DNA of 64,000 bases from Jeotgalibacillus marinus. Its GTDB lineage: Bacteria > Bacillota > Bacilli > Bacillales > Jeotgalibacillaceae. Below, one piece after another: positions 25,988 through 34,583 of the stretch. Positions within the stretch are counted from its first letter, which is position 1; the number at the start of each line of letters is the position of its first letter. The notes below the pieces were generated by a model. That model did no database searches. It was given only the letters and a program-made list of their open reading frames with translations, and had not been told where the DNA came from. Where the stretch lies: positions 186,001 to 250,000 of the forward strand of contig NZ_JBFMIA010000002.1 of NCBI RefSeq assembly GCF_040801915.1, in the 5' to 3' direction. Made by a program: the position numbers and the translations under genes.

Positions 25988-26419
25988 ATGGAAAATACAA
26001 AACAACCATCAATAATTTCAAGCTATTCGTCAATGATAAAAGCATCTTTAATTGCTAGTACAGTAGCCGGTGTTTTTCTCGGAATACTTATGCAGATGAA
26101 GGGCATGCTCACGATGTTGGGAGGAGAAAGTCTGGCGATTGGATGGGTCATGCATATGATGATCAGTTGGATTTTTGGACTTGGATTTGGAGCGATGACT
26201 CTTCTTTCTTCTCGATATTACTTAGTTGGTTTTATCCACGGTGTACTAATTTGGGTGATTGGCCCCCTACTCATGATGCCAATCATGATGGGCATGGGTC
26301 CAATGATTGGAGAAATGTTTACAACTGCTCAGCTAATGAACCTTGTCACCCACTTGGCCTTCTCTCTCATTCTAGCTGCTTTATTCAGTCGTCTAGTCAA
26401 TAAACCAAAGAAAGCTTAA
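25988..26419 (+). CDS. Methionine-rich multi-pass membrane protein
   Basis: A 143-residue integral membrane protein with four hydrophobic segments (about 16-38, 48-68, 74-97, 108-132). It is unusually rich in Met (LMMPIMMGMGPMIGEM in the third helix). I do not recognise a family with certainty; methionine-lined helices occur in copper or other metal proteins, but no Cys or His cluster is seen. AAAGGAG lies before ATG 25988. A terminator follows. It sits between the OsmC and Crp/Fnr genes. Confidence 0.65.
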   Translation: MENTKQPSIISSYSSMIKASLIASTVAGVFLGILMQMKGMLTMLGGESLAIGWVMHMMISWIFGLGFGAMTLLSSRYYLVGFIHGVLIWVIGPLLMMPIMMGMGPMIGEMFTTAQLMNLVTHLAFSLILAALFSRLVNKPKKA

Positions 26420-26430
26420 GTTCATGACTT

Positions 26431-26478
26431 TTCGGTTCTGTTGGGTTATCATTTCTTCAACAGGACCGAAAATTTTTT
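26431..26478 (+). terminator. Terminator of the membrane-protein gene
   Basis: TTCGGTTCTGTTG pairs with CAACAGGACCGAA and is followed by AATTTTTTAT. Confidence 0.85.
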
Positions 26479-26542
26479 ATTTCTTTATGTGAGTTAAACT
26501 CACTTTTTTACAGCGCATAATATGGGAAAATAATTATAATAC

Positions 26543-27223
26543 TTACTTTAAAATGATTTTCTTCATTTCATCTGCTTTAATTGTGTACCCAAAGACATTT
26601 TTCTTAAGTAATCCTTCTTTTTTCAACTTACTCATCAGAAGGGAAATCGACTCTCGAGAGGAACCCACCATTGTGGCAATATCTTCATGAGTAAGTTTCA
26701 TTTTGATTGATTGCCACTCTTTTTCTCGCTGTCCGCTTTTTTCACTCATTTTAATCAGCAGAAAAAGTGTTCGATAACGGACATCACCGAGTGCGATTTT
26801 TTCACTAAGATCATACGTATCCTTCAGTCGATTCGATAAAATTTGAATAAGTTTAAGCGAAACATCAGGCGTCGATCGAATAAAATCTTCAAATTTTTCC
26901 TTGTCCATTGTGCATAAATAACAGTCGGTCATCGCCTCTGCATAGGTTTGCTGATCCGTTAGCATAAAGGATTCCGTTTCACCAAAAACATTGCCGTCTA
27001 TGAGGATATCAGTGGTAAATTGCTTTCCCTGTGGAGTCATACGGTAAAGACGCACTTGCCCTTTTTTAAGAAAAAATAGTACATCAAGAGGCTGATCAGG
27101 GATAAGAATTTGCGTCCCTTTTTTCACCGGCGTCATCGTACTACTTTTATCAATCAACTCTAAATCTTCCATTGGCAACTCATCAAAAAGGTTGATGTGC
27201 GAAAGGAGTGTCAGTTTATCCAT
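26543..27223 (-). CDS. Crp/Fnr family transcriptional regulator
   Basis: A 226-residue regulator. An N-terminal cyclic-nucleotide-binding-like barrel (IDGNVFGETESFML near 75-88) is joined by a long dimer helix to a winged HTH at about 172-205 (LTHEDIATMVGSSRESISLLMSKLKK split by the turn). The Fnr iron-sulfur cysteine pattern is missing, as is the full cAMP pocket, so the ligand is unknown. The start overlaps head-to-head with the glutaredoxin-like gene (CATG shared by both start codons). GAGGGGAT precedes the ATG. Confidence 0.9.
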   Translation of the reverse strand: MDKLTLLSHINLFDELPMEDLELIDKSSTMTPVKKGTQILIPDQPLDVLFFLKKGQVRLYRMTPQGKQFTTDILIDGNVFGETESFMLTDQQTYAEAMTDCYLCTMDKEKFEDFIRSTPDVSLKLIQILSNRLKDTYDLSEKIALGDVRYRTLFLLIKMSEKSGQREKEWQSIKMKLTHEDIATMVGSSRESISLLMSKLKKEGLLKKNVFGYTIKADEMKKIILK

Positions 27224-27497
27224 GGTTAAAATCCCCTCTCTTCTATTAAATGTGCATCCTTCAGATCATGCATTGTTTATTGTTCCTGGATGTACCAAAT
27301 GTGAACAAGCAAAAATGAAATTAAACGAGCTAGGCATTCCTTTTCAAACTTATAATATTTTCGATTATCGCCATTTATTTCAACATGTGCCAATTGAGAA
27401 AAGAAAGGGATTTCCTCTTTTAAACATTCAGCAAGAATATTATGTATATGACGAGATAATGAATATAGAGCATTTACTAGTTACATTAGAAAAATGA
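27222..27497 (+). CDS. Glutaredoxin-like protein
   Basis: A 91-residue thioredoxin-fold protein. The redox motif is PGCTKCEQAKMKLNELG near 27-43, followed by PFQTYNIFDYRH, as in glutaredoxin and NrdH types; the cis-proline is in KGFPLLNI. It probably reduces disulfides. The ATG at 27222 shares three bases with the Crp/Fnr start on the other strand. The ribosome site AAAGGAGTG is 12 bases away, a little far; GTG 27252 would be an alternative start. Confidence 0.75.
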   Translation: MVKIPSLLLNVHPSDHALFIVPGCTKCEQAKMKLNELGIPFQTYNIFDYRHLFQHVPIEKRKGFPLLNIQQEYYVYDEIMNIEHLLVTLEK

Positions 27498-27761
27498 AAA
27501 AGAATATAAAAAAGAGCCGGCTGACCTTTTAAGAACAGCAGCAAACATTGTCAATGGATCAGAAGATCTTTTCGCTATCTTCTCACATCAATGAACAAGT
27601 TTCAAACAACCTCTAAGCCAAATAATGAACTACTTTAAAAGCACCTGTATACAGCTAATTAAAACGTAATCCATCTCACATCTTTTTTCTTTGATATTTG
27701 TTATATTTTAATTACTGAATTTTATTATTCAGTAACCAACTTTTCACAGGGAGGCTTCATC

Positions 27762-28085
27762 ATGTTTGAACAACTAACATCAGCAGAACAATATGAAAAA
27801 ACGATTGGTCAAGATCAACCCGTATTAGTAAAGTTTTATGCGGACTGGTGTCCTGATTGCAAACGAATGGATTTATTTATTGGAGAAGTGATGGAAGGTT
27901 TTAACTCGATTCCTTCTTTTTCAATTGATAAGGATGAATTTACAGACATCGCGAGCAAAAATGATGTAATGGGGATCCCTAGCCTACTCGTATTTCAAAA
28001 TAATCAAAAGCTAGGACACCTACACAGTGCGAATGCCAAAACACCCGATGAGGTACAAGCGTTTCTAGAACCGTTTTTTTCTTAA
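27762..28085 (+). CDS. Thioredoxin-family protein
   Basis: A 107-residue single-domain thioredoxin-like protein. The active site is YADWCPDCKRMD near 27-38 (WCPDC in place of WCGPC), and the cis-proline is in MGIPSLLVF near 74. The B. subtilis relatives are YdbP/YtpP-type. CAGGGAGG precedes the ATG. It lies 115 bases before the peroxiredoxin gene on the same strand and may supply it with electrons. Confidence 0.9.
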   Translation: MFEQLTSAEQYEKTIGQDQPVLVKFYADWCPDCKRMDLFIGEVMEGFNSIPSFSIDKDEFTDIASKNDVMGIPSLLVFQNNQKLGHLHSANAKTPDEVQAFLEPFFS

Positions 28086-28200
28086 ATCCCTTGTCAACGA
28101 AAAGCAAAAAAGGTTGTTTATAAAATCATCAGGTCTGCATTTTAATTTTTCCATTAGGGAAAAACAAAAAAATTAACTTTATTTATAAAGGAGAGATTTT

Positions 28201-28707
28201 ATGAATTCGTTAAAATTAGGGAGTCAAGCACCTTTGTTTGAACTTCCGGCAGAAACAGGTGCGACCTATTCGCTTGAAAAAGATCTAAATGATCGTCCTG
28301 GATGGAGATTCTTGGTTTTTTTCCGAGGTGCATGGTGCCCGGTTTGTGTTCAGGATTTAAAAGATCTAGAAGACAGCAAACCTTATTTTGAAAGTAAAGA
28401 TGTGCATATAACCACAATTTCCACTGATATTCAACAAGATTCTAATGCAATGAAAGAAGAGCATGGTTTATCTTTTCCTGTTTTATCTGATGCTTCGCTT
28501 GATTTGTTATCACAATATGGTGTTTTTTACCACGGTGAGGATGCACCTTACGAAGACCATGGCACACATGGTGAAGCTGGTTATTTTTTACTCGATGAAA
28601 AAGGAAACGTTCTTTATCAACAAAAGCAGACGAGTCCATTTGGCCGACCAAACGTTAAAGAACTGCGTAAGATTGTTCAATACATCAAGAAAAACTTGAA
28701 AAAATAA
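28201..28707 (+). CDS. Peroxiredoxin (AhpC/TSA, BCP-like)
   Basis: A 168-residue thiol peroxidase. The peroxidatic cysteine is in FFRGAWCPVCVQDL near 38-51, which has a second cysteine three residues on (CPVC), a layout seen in BCP/PrxQ-like proteins. LSFPVLSDASLDLLSQYGV near 90-108 is typical. The enzyme reduces H2O2 or alkyl peroxides with thioredoxin. AAAGGAGAG precedes the ATG. The upstream thioredoxin-like gene is the natural partner. Confidence 0.9.
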   Translation: MNSLKLGSQAPLFELPAETGATYSLEKDLNDRPGWRFLVFFRGAWCPVCVQDLKDLEDSKPYFESKDVHITTISTDIQQDSNAMKEEHGLSFPVLSDASLDLLSQYGVFYHGEDAPYEDHGTHGEAGYFLLDEKGNVLYQQKQTSPFGRPNVKELRKIVQYIKKNLKK

Positions 28708-28828
28708 AACACACAACAGTTAATAGTTCACTATCTGAAAAAAAGTATTTCTCCAAGATAGTGAATAAGCTGTGGATAAACCTATCACACATCCATTTTA
28801 ACGCTAAAACATCTGAAATATTATAAAC

Positions 28829-28870
28829 ATCCAGTTGGTGCCTTATCAGAAGGGTGCCAACTGGATTTTA
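28829..28870 (+). terminator. Terminator of the peroxiredoxin gene
   Basis: ATCCAGTTGG pairs with CCAACTGGAT and is followed by TTTT. A second T-less hairpin (TTCACTATCT/AGATAGTGAA) lies just before, near 28728-28765. Confidence 0.75.
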
Positions 28871-28990
28871 TGTTGCCAACATTGACTTTAGTCTGTCCAC
28901 GATTGGTGGTGAGTTCGCAACAAAGGGGGAAGTTAAGCCTTAAAAACCTAAGACATAAACAAGCCGAACCCGTAAGATCCAGTTTGTTTA

Positions 28991-29989
28991 TCACTCATTA
29001 ACTTTTACCAATACACGTCCTCTAATTTTACTTTGCAAAATATCACGCATCGCAATTGGCACATCTTCAAGAGGAACTTCTCGATCCACCATCTCATCCA
29101 GATCATCAGGTTTAAGATCGTCAGCGAGTCTTTTCCAAATTTCTTCACGAAGAGGCATTGGGCAATACGCTGAATCTACACCAATTAAACTTACTCCACG
29201 AAGGATAAATGGATGCACCGTCGTTGGTATGTCACTTCCGCCAGTTAATCCACTCACAGCAACTGCTCCGCCACGCTTGATCCGACTCAAAACAGATGCC
29301 AGACTTTGGCCACCCACCGGATCAACTGCAGCTTGCCACTCACCTTTTTGTAGTGGTCGTAGCGTGCCATTATACACATCTTGTCTTGAAATAATCGTTT
29401 GTGCACCAAGGTTTTTCACATAATCGTGCTCCTCGTCTTTCCCTGTACTAGCGACAACCTTGTATCCTCTTTTCGCAAGCATCGCAACAGCCATACTCCC
29501 AACACCACCTGTTGCCCCCGTCACAAGTACGTTTCCTTGGTCAGGTGTTAGCCCATTCGCTTCTAATCGATGAACAGATAAAGCCGCCGTGAAGCCAGCT
29601 GTACCATAGATCATGGCTTCTCTTAGTGACATATTTTTAGGTAACGGAACGATCCAATCAGCTGGAATATTCGCATACTCGCTATATCCACCAAAATGAG
29701 TTACACCAATTTCATAGCTTGTCGCAAGTACTTGGTCGCCCTCTTTAAATCGCTCGTCACTTGATGAAACAACAACGCCTGATAAATCAATTCCAGGAAC
29801 GAACGGATACGATTGAACAATTTTACCGTTGGCAAGCCCCGCTAAGCCATCCTTAAAATTCACACTAGAATAGGCTACCTTTATTAAAACGTCCCCTTTT
29901 GTTAATTGATCTTTTGTTAAGAATTTAACCTCAATAGAAACGTCCTCATCTCTTTTATCCACTACAACTGCTTGAAGATCTGGTGTCAT
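28991..29989 (-). CDS. YhfP/AcuI-like zinc-free medium-chain reductase
   Basis: A 332-residue quinone-oxidoreductase-type MDR of the YhdH/YhfP/AcuI group, which reduces acrylyl-CoA or similar enoyl compounds with NADPH. Typical stretches are YSSVNFKDGLAG near 40-51, VPGIDLSGVV near 64, ATSYEIGVTHFGGYSEYA near 89-106 and the nucleotide loop VTGATGGVGSMAV near 156-168. No zinc ligands are present. It lies 35 bases after the glycosylase gene on the same strand, so they may share a transcript. AAAGGGGATAA precedes the ATG. Confidence 0.9.
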   Translation of the reverse strand: MTPDLQAVVVDKRDEDVSIEVKFLTKDQLTKGDVLIKVAYSSVNFKDGLAGLANGKIVQSYPFVPGIDLSGVVVSSSDERFKEGDQVLATSYEIGVTHFGGYSEYANIPADWIVPLPKNMSLREAMIYGTAGFTAALSVHRLEANGLTPDQGNVLVTGATGGVGSMAVAMLAKRGYKVVASTGKDEEHDYVKNLGAQTIISRQDVYNGTLRPLQKGEWQAAVDPVGGQSLASVLSRIKRGGAVAVSGLTGGSDIPTTVHPFILRGVSLIGVDSAYCPMPLREEIWKRLADDLKPDDLDEMVDREVPLEDVPIAMRDILQSKIRGRVLVKVNE

Positions 29990-30024
29990 TGTGCACTTAT
30001 CCCCTTTTCAATTGGTGTTTTCAT

Positions 30025-30618
30025 TCACTTTGAAATGAATGGATTGTCTGCTACATAAAAGCGCCATGGATAATCGCGAGCTTCACCAGAATTATCAATA
30101 CCAATGCGGGGTCCTGCTTGAATGGTAAGTATGTCTGTTGGCCACCCCTCGCAAATCATCAATGGTGGTTTCATAAAATGCTTTCCGTAATCATCCATTT
30201 TAATACCAAGTGCTTTCGTTAATTTCCCTGGTCCATTTGTCCATTCTTTTTTCGGACGTCCAGAGCGTCTCACTCCCATAAGCTCTTGACCATCTAATGG
30301 TTCCACCGCACGAATTAAAATCGCATGCGGAATTCCAACTCCAGCACATACCACATTAACGAGCGTATGAGTGTGCATCGTGTAAGTGTAGACTGTGCCC
30401 GCTTGATCAAACATCACTTCAGTTCTCTTCGTGCGCCGATTTCCAAAGCTATGTGCTGCTTGATCGTCAGGACCCATGTATGCTTCTGTTTCAACGATGT
30501 ATCCAGACGCAACACCTTCTTCCGTTTCTTTTACCAGAACGCACCCAAGAAGATTTTGAGCCAGTTCAAGTGTTGATTTGTTGTAAAATATTGGTAGAAC
30601 TGGTTTGTATTGAATCAT
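30025..30618 (-). CDS. 3-methyladenine DNA glycosylase (AAG/Mpg family)
   Basis: A 197-residue base-excision repair enzyme that removes alkylated purines. Signature stretches are FYNKSTLELAQNLLGC at the start, IVETEAYMGPDDQAAHSF near 42-59 (catalytic Glu), MFDQAGTVYTYTMH and NGPGKLTKALGI near 128. The length is normal for the family. I prefer ATG 30618 (TTGGAG 10 bases before) to a TTG two codons earlier. It may be cotranscribed with the downstream reductase. Confidence 0.94.
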   Translation of the reverse strand: MIQYKPVLPIFYNKSTLELAQNLLGCVLVKETEEGVASGYIVETEAYMGPDDQAAHSFGNRRTKRTEVMFDQAGTVYTYTMHTHTLVNVVCAGVGIPHAILIRAVEPLDGQELMGVRRSGRPKKEWTNGPGKLTKALGIKMDDYGKHFMKPPLMICEGWPTDILTIQAGPRIGIDNSGEARDYPWRFYVADNPFISK

Positions 30619-30837
30619 AGTCAAATGGCTCCAATCTATATTTGTGCTTTTTATATACTTCTATATTTTCCCTGCGAATCCCTTTGTAAAATTTGGATTG
30701 GTTGAAATGGCGTAGCGGTTATGTACGATCATACGTTGGATATACGTGGTAGCAATGGAGCACCGAAGTTTACAATCACTTTACTGGAGCCGACAAACCG
30801 TTTACTCACCTTTCACTAAACCAAATTGTCTTTAAAA

Positions 30838-30876
30838 TAAAAAAAACGCCTGACACAGATGTGTCAGGCGTTTTGT
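30838..30876 (-). terminator. Terminator of the cold-shock gene
   Basis: AAAACGCCTGACAC, loop, GTGTCAGGCGTTTT, with A and T runs on both sides; 10 bases after the stop. Confidence 0.9.
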
Positions 30877-30886
30877 ATTGTAAAAA

Positions 30887-31087
30887 TTATAATTTTACAA
30901 CGTTAGCAGCTTGGTCGCCACGGTTACCTTGAGTGATATCAAAGCTAACTTTTTGACCTTCTTCAAGTGATTTGAAACCTTCGCCAGTGATAGCTGAGAA
31001 GTGTACGAATACATCTTCGCCGCCTTCAACTTCGATGAAGCCAAATCCTTTTTCTGCATTAAACCATTTAACTGTACCTTCGTTCAT
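30887..31087 (-). CDS. Cold-shock protein (CspA/CspB family)
   Basis: A 66-residue OB-fold RNA chaperone. RNP1 is KGFGFIEV near 13-20 and RNP2 is DVFVHFSAI near 25-33; the end GDQAANVVKL is standard. It binds single-stranded RNA and melts structure in the cold. TTGGAGG precedes the ATG. A long structured leader and its own promoter and terminator make it a self-contained gene. Confidence 0.96.
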   Translation of the reverse strand: MNEGTVKWFNAEKGFGFIEVEGGEDVFVHFSAITGEGFKSLEEGQKVSFDITQGNRGDQAANVVKL

Positions 31088-31142
31088 GGTAAAACCTCCA
31101 ACATTTTGTTAAATTTTACTTAATAAAAATGTAAAAATAGAC

Positions 31143-31204
31143 AATTCACATGTTACCAAAGATTACATGCCGAAAGATATATAACCCTTGCTAACATGTG
31201 AATT
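31143..31204 (-). promoter_or_regulatory. Hairpin in the cold-shock gene leader
   Basis: AATTCACATGTTA (31143-31155) pairs perfectly with TAACATGTGAATT (31192-31204) around a 36-base loop, within the roughly 140-base untranslated leader. Long, temperature-sensitive leaders are known for csp genes. Confidence 0.65.
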
Positions 31205-31234
31205 AAAAGATAGTTACTTATTAAGTATTACCTA

Positions 31235-31263
31235 ATACTAGCACGTATTTTTTTAAATAGCAA
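31235..31263 (-). promoter_or_regulatory. Promoter of the cold-shock gene
   Basis: Minus-strand TTGCTA (31263-31258), 17 bases, TAGTAT (31240-31235). The predicted start near 31228 gives a leader of about 140 bases. Confidence 0.7.
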
Positions 31264-31364
31264 CACCTGGGCGGAAGACACTTCAAAAATGTTTTTAAAT
31301 TTTGCGTAACCGCTTTCTTTTTACGTGGAATGTCTCATCTGCGCATCCGATCCACATGAAGGAT

Positions 31365-31460
31365 TTACTTTTTTCTAGTTTTTCGATTATTCATTATTTT
31401 CTTTACAACCGGATAAATAATTGGTCCAAATTTTATCAAGTTACGAAATAGTTTTCCCAT
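31365..31460 (-). CDS. 31-residue basic mini-protein
   Basis: Small ORF starting MGKLFRNLIKFGPIIYPVVK and ending KTRKK. It has a strong ribosome site (CAGGAGGG, 9 bases before ATG 31460). The protein has a central hydrophobic stretch (about 7-19) and a very basic C-terminus, the layout of a short amphipathic or membrane-binding peptide. I do not recognise a named family. It lies upstream of csp on the same strand, but the csp promoter is between them. The ribosome site and codon pattern make it likely real. Confidence 0.65.
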   Translation of the reverse strand: MGKLFRNLIKFGPIIYPVVKKIMNNRKTRKK

Positions 31461-31524
31461 AAGTTATGATCCCTCCTGTTATGTTAACGTTCTTCCCTTT
31501 TGGAGCAGATCACAAACCTAATGG

Positions 31525-32483
31525 TTAAACTAAGTGACAAGCAAGAAAGTGATTTTTATCCACTTCTCTCCACACCGGTTTTTCCTGTGCACAACGTTCT
31601 TCTGCAAGTGGACAACGTGTGCGGAATACGCATCCACTTGGTGGGTTGATCGGACTTGGCAATTCTCCTTTAAGCAAAATACGTTCTCGTTTCTCTTCTA
31701 CATCAGGGTCTGGTATTGGAATCGCGGAAAGCAATGCTTGCGTATACGGATGCAGTGGTATTTCATATAATCGCTCACTTGATGTTAATTCAACCATATG
31801 CCCAAGATACATCACACCGATTCGATCTGAAATATGCTTAACCATCGACAAATCATGAGCGATAAAAAGATAGGTTAATCCTTTTTCCTCCTGCAGTGAC
31901 TTAAGTAAATTCACTACTTGCGCTTGTACAGAAACATCAAGTGCGGATATTGGTTCATCTGCAATGATAAAATCGGGCTCTAACGCCAACGCTCGAGCAA
32001 TCCCAATTCGCTGCCTTTGTCCTCCACTAAATTCATGTGGATATCGATTAGCGTGATCTCGGTTTAACCCAACATCTTCAAGCAACTGATACACTTTATT
32101 TTTCATTTCTTTATTGTTTTATATATCCCATGAATATCCATGGCCTCTGATATTATTTCCATCACAGTGGAACGGGGATTTAGTGAAGCATATGGATCTT
32201 GGAAAATCATTTGCATGCTACGTAAAAAAGAAAATCGTTCCTTCTCGTTCATCGTATGAACCTCTCGTCCATCATAAAGAACGTTTCCTTCTGTGCCTTT
32301 GTACATCCCCATAACCGTGCGACCTGTTGTAGATTTCCCACAGCCAGATTCCCCAACAAGACCGAGCGTCTCACCTCTATAAACTTGAAAACTAACTCTA
32401 TCCACCGCTTTTAACAATTGACTTTTACCTATATCGAAATGCTTTTTTAATTTTTTCACTTCTAATAAAACTTCTGTTGTCAT
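31525..32483 (-). pseudogene. Oligopeptide ABC transporter ATPase (YkfD/OppF type), frameshifted
   Basis: Two frames together make one OppF-like protein. The first (32483-32103, 126 residues) has Walker A GESGCGKSTTG and the Q-loop FQDPYASLNPR. The second (to 31525) has the signature FSGGQRQRIGIARAL, Walker B FIIADEPISALD and the OppF C-terminal cysteine-rich tail CVFRTRCPLAEERC. The break is near 32103, in an A-rich stretch (ACAATAAAGAAATGAAAA), where the first frame stops at the TGA overlapping an ATG. A one-base indel restores the frame. Neither half alone would be a working ATPase. Last gene of the ykf cluster. Confidence 0.85.
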
Positions 32484-32520
32484 GCGAATGCCCCCTGTGT
32501 ACTCTTCAATCTAGAAGTAT

Positions 32521-33447
32521 TCATTCGTTCCAGTAACGACGTGTTTCGCACCATTCTTTTTCATAAAAGGTTCCTTCAATTGTCTGAATCACAATTTTTT
32601 CACCAGGTGTTGGCGAGTGGATCATTTGACCATCACCATAGTAAATGCCTACATGGTGAAGGGCTCCTTTACCTTCTTCATAGGAAAAAAACAACAAATC
32701 ACCTGGTAGAACCTCCTCTTTTTCAACACGGAAACCTTTTTCAGCTTGTTCCTTAGCATCTCGAGGAATGAGGTAGCCACTCGCTTTAAAAATGTTGTAA
32801 CTAAATCCTGAGCAATCATAGCCGTATGCACTCATCCCACCCCATAAATATAAAAGGCCTTGGAAACGTGATGCTTCATTGATGATACCTTCCCCATTTT
32901 TCTTAGGAATCTCATCCACTGAATCAAACGCTGTTGCTGCTTCTTTTTGTATAAAAGCATTTCCATGGGGTGTGTGAACCTCCAAAAGATCTTCTTGTTC
33001 ACTAAGTAAGGGTAATACCGTGTTATAGCTAAGCGGGATAATTCCTGTTTTGTTTTCGCCATATAATGTTGTTATTTTATCCGTTACTATTACAATTTGA
33101 TGGTCGGTGAACTCCTCCTCATCATCTCGTTCAATTTTTGTAATGTGCACAAGCGGAACCCATCCAGGATAGCCAAGTTTATTTTTTTTAGAAAATTGAT
33201 TCGGGATGACAACATGCGCCCAATCACCTGTTTCTTCTAAAATATAAACAATTTCCCCGTATAAGATTTGGGATTGGATTCGTTTTTCATCCAATAATGC
33301 TTTTCGTTCCTCTGGTGATAATCTTTCTAGCCACGCTTCTATTTGCACGGGGTTTCTTACACTTTCCTCATCGATTAAACGAGGTGATTGTGCATCTGTC
33401 CACAGGGTTGCTACCGTTACATTGATAAGACCTGTTGCAATACTCAT
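32521..33447 (-). CDS. ykfC: Gamma-D-glutamyl-L-diamino acid endopeptidase (YkfC-like, NlpC/P60)
   Basis: A 308-residue cell-wall peptide hydrolase. N-terminal SH3-like domains span about residues 1-190. The NlpC/P60 catalytic domain has Cys in YDCSGFSYN near 219, His in ALHHVGIYYGDG near 272 and a third His in MIHSP. No signal peptide is seen, so it acts in the cytoplasm on imported muropeptides, as YkfC does: it cuts after D-Glu in L-Ala-D-Glu-diamino acid peptides. It lies between the epimerase gene and the broken ATPase gene, the ykfABCD order. AGGAGGTG precedes the ATG. Confidence 0.92.
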   Translation of the reverse strand: MSIATGLINVTVATLWTDAQSPRLIDEESVRNPVQIEAWLERLSPEERKALLDEKRIQSQILYGEIVYILEETGDWAHVVIPNQFSKKNKLGYPGWVPLVHITKIERDDEEEFTDHQIVIVTDKITTLYGENKTGIIPLSYNTVLPLLSEQEDLLEVHTPHGNAFIQKEAATAFDSVDEIPKKNGEGIINEASRFQGLLYLWGGMSAYGYDCSGFSYNIFKASGYLIPRDAKEQAEKGFRVEKEEVLPGDLLFFSYEEGKGALHHVGIYYGDGQMIHSPTPGEKIVIQTIEGTFYEKEWCETRRYWNE

Positions 33448-33467
33448 ACATACACCTCCTAAAATAA

Positions 33468-34562
33468 CTAATCCACGCTATTCAACCCTATAATTTCAGT
33501 TATCCCTAGACCCGGTGTATTTAATAAAAACATTTTTTCACTCTCAAACTGAACACCACCTTGAACAATATCCCTTGAAAGCAGCAGTGGTGCATCAAAA
33601 TCGAAACGAGTGATGTTTCGTTGACTAGCTGCAAAATGAGATGCAGTCGTAATACCTATTTTCGTCTCGATCATACTGCCGACCATGCAAAGCACTCCGT
33701 ACGCTTCAGCTAACTTGTTAATGGTTAGAGCTTGGTGAATGCCCCCTGATTTCATCAATTTTATATTGATTAAATCTGCGCTCCTTGTTTGTAAAACATT
33801 AATCGCATCCTGAGGAGTAAACACACTTTCATCCGCCATGATCGGTATGCTTGTATGGTCTGTCACTTGCTTTAACCCGACGATATCGTGTGCTGGGACA
33901 GGTTGTTCAACGAGTTCAATATCAAACCCCGCGTCTTCCATTTTGCGAATCGCATAGACTGCTTCTTTTGCGGTCCAGCCTTGGTTTGCATCTAAGCGCA
34001 ACTGACAGTCCATTCCTACTTTTTCACGAATTGCACGGATTCGGTCGATATCCTGCTGAATAGAGCCAATTCCTACTTTTATTTTCAGCACACGAAATCC
34101 ATCTTGTAAAAATTGAGATGCATCCTCTGCCATCTCTTCAGGCTCATTTACACTCACTGTATAATCTGTTGTGAACTGTGAGCGATTACCACCTAAAAAT
34201 TGATACAATGGCAGATTAGCATGCTGAGCAAGTAGATCATAAATAGCTGAATCAATTGCGGCTTTTGCACTTGTATTTCGTTCCATTGAAGAATGTAAAA
34301 GATAAAATAATTGCTCTCTATCTAATATGGAGTAGTTAAGAAGCTTAGGTGCCATCACGTCATTGATTGCAGCTTCAATACTTGCCATTGAGTCTCCAGT
34401 AATCACATGTGTTGGAGGCGCTTCGCCATAGCCAATTTTCCCGTCATCGGCCGTGATTTTCACCACAACAGATTCAGCAACTGTTAAAGTGCGCAACGCA
34501 GTTTTAAAAGGTTTCTTTAGAGGAACTGCTACACGGTATGTTTCTATTAATTTAACCTTCAT
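33468..34562 (-). CDS. ykfB: L-Ala-D/L-Glu epimerase (YkfB-like, enolase superfamily)
   Basis: A 364-residue muconate-lactonising-type enolase-fold enzyme. The acid-base lysine is in VLKIKVGIG near 161, metal ligands are in LRLDANQGW near 190, LVEQPVP near 217 and IMADESV near 243, and the second lysine is in INIKLMKSGG near 266. YkfB converts L-Ala-L-Glu and L-Ala-D-Glu, feeding murein peptides into normal peptide breakdown. GGAGCG precedes the ATG. It lies 20 bases upstream of ykfC and 21 bases after ykfA, a tight operon. Confidence 0.93.
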   Translation of the reverse strand: MKVKLIETYRVAVPLKKPFKTALRTLTVAESVVVKITADDGKIGYGEAPPTHVITGDSMASIEAAINDVMAPKLLNYSILDREQLFYLLHSSMERNTSAKAAIDSAIYDLLAQHANLPLYQFLGGNRSQFTTDYTVSVNEPEEMAEDASQFLQDGFRVLKIKVGIGSIQQDIDRIRAIREKVGMDCQLRLDANQGWTAKEAVYAIRKMEDAGFDIELVEQPVPAHDIVGLKQVTDHTSIPIMADESVFTPQDAINVLQTRSADLINIKLMKSGGIHQALTINKLAEAYGVLCMVGSMIETKIGITTASHFAASQRNITRFDFDAPLLLSRDIVQGGVQFESEKMFLLNTPGLGITEIIGLNSVD

Positions 34563-34583
34563 AGATACGCTCCTTTAACATGC

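Noticed and set aside
26488..26505. Palindrome GTGAGTTAAACTCAC as an Fnr/Crp box
   Set aside because: Spacing between half-sites is one base too long for TGTGA-N6-TCACA, and it lies between two converging gene ends, where a weak terminator is more likely.
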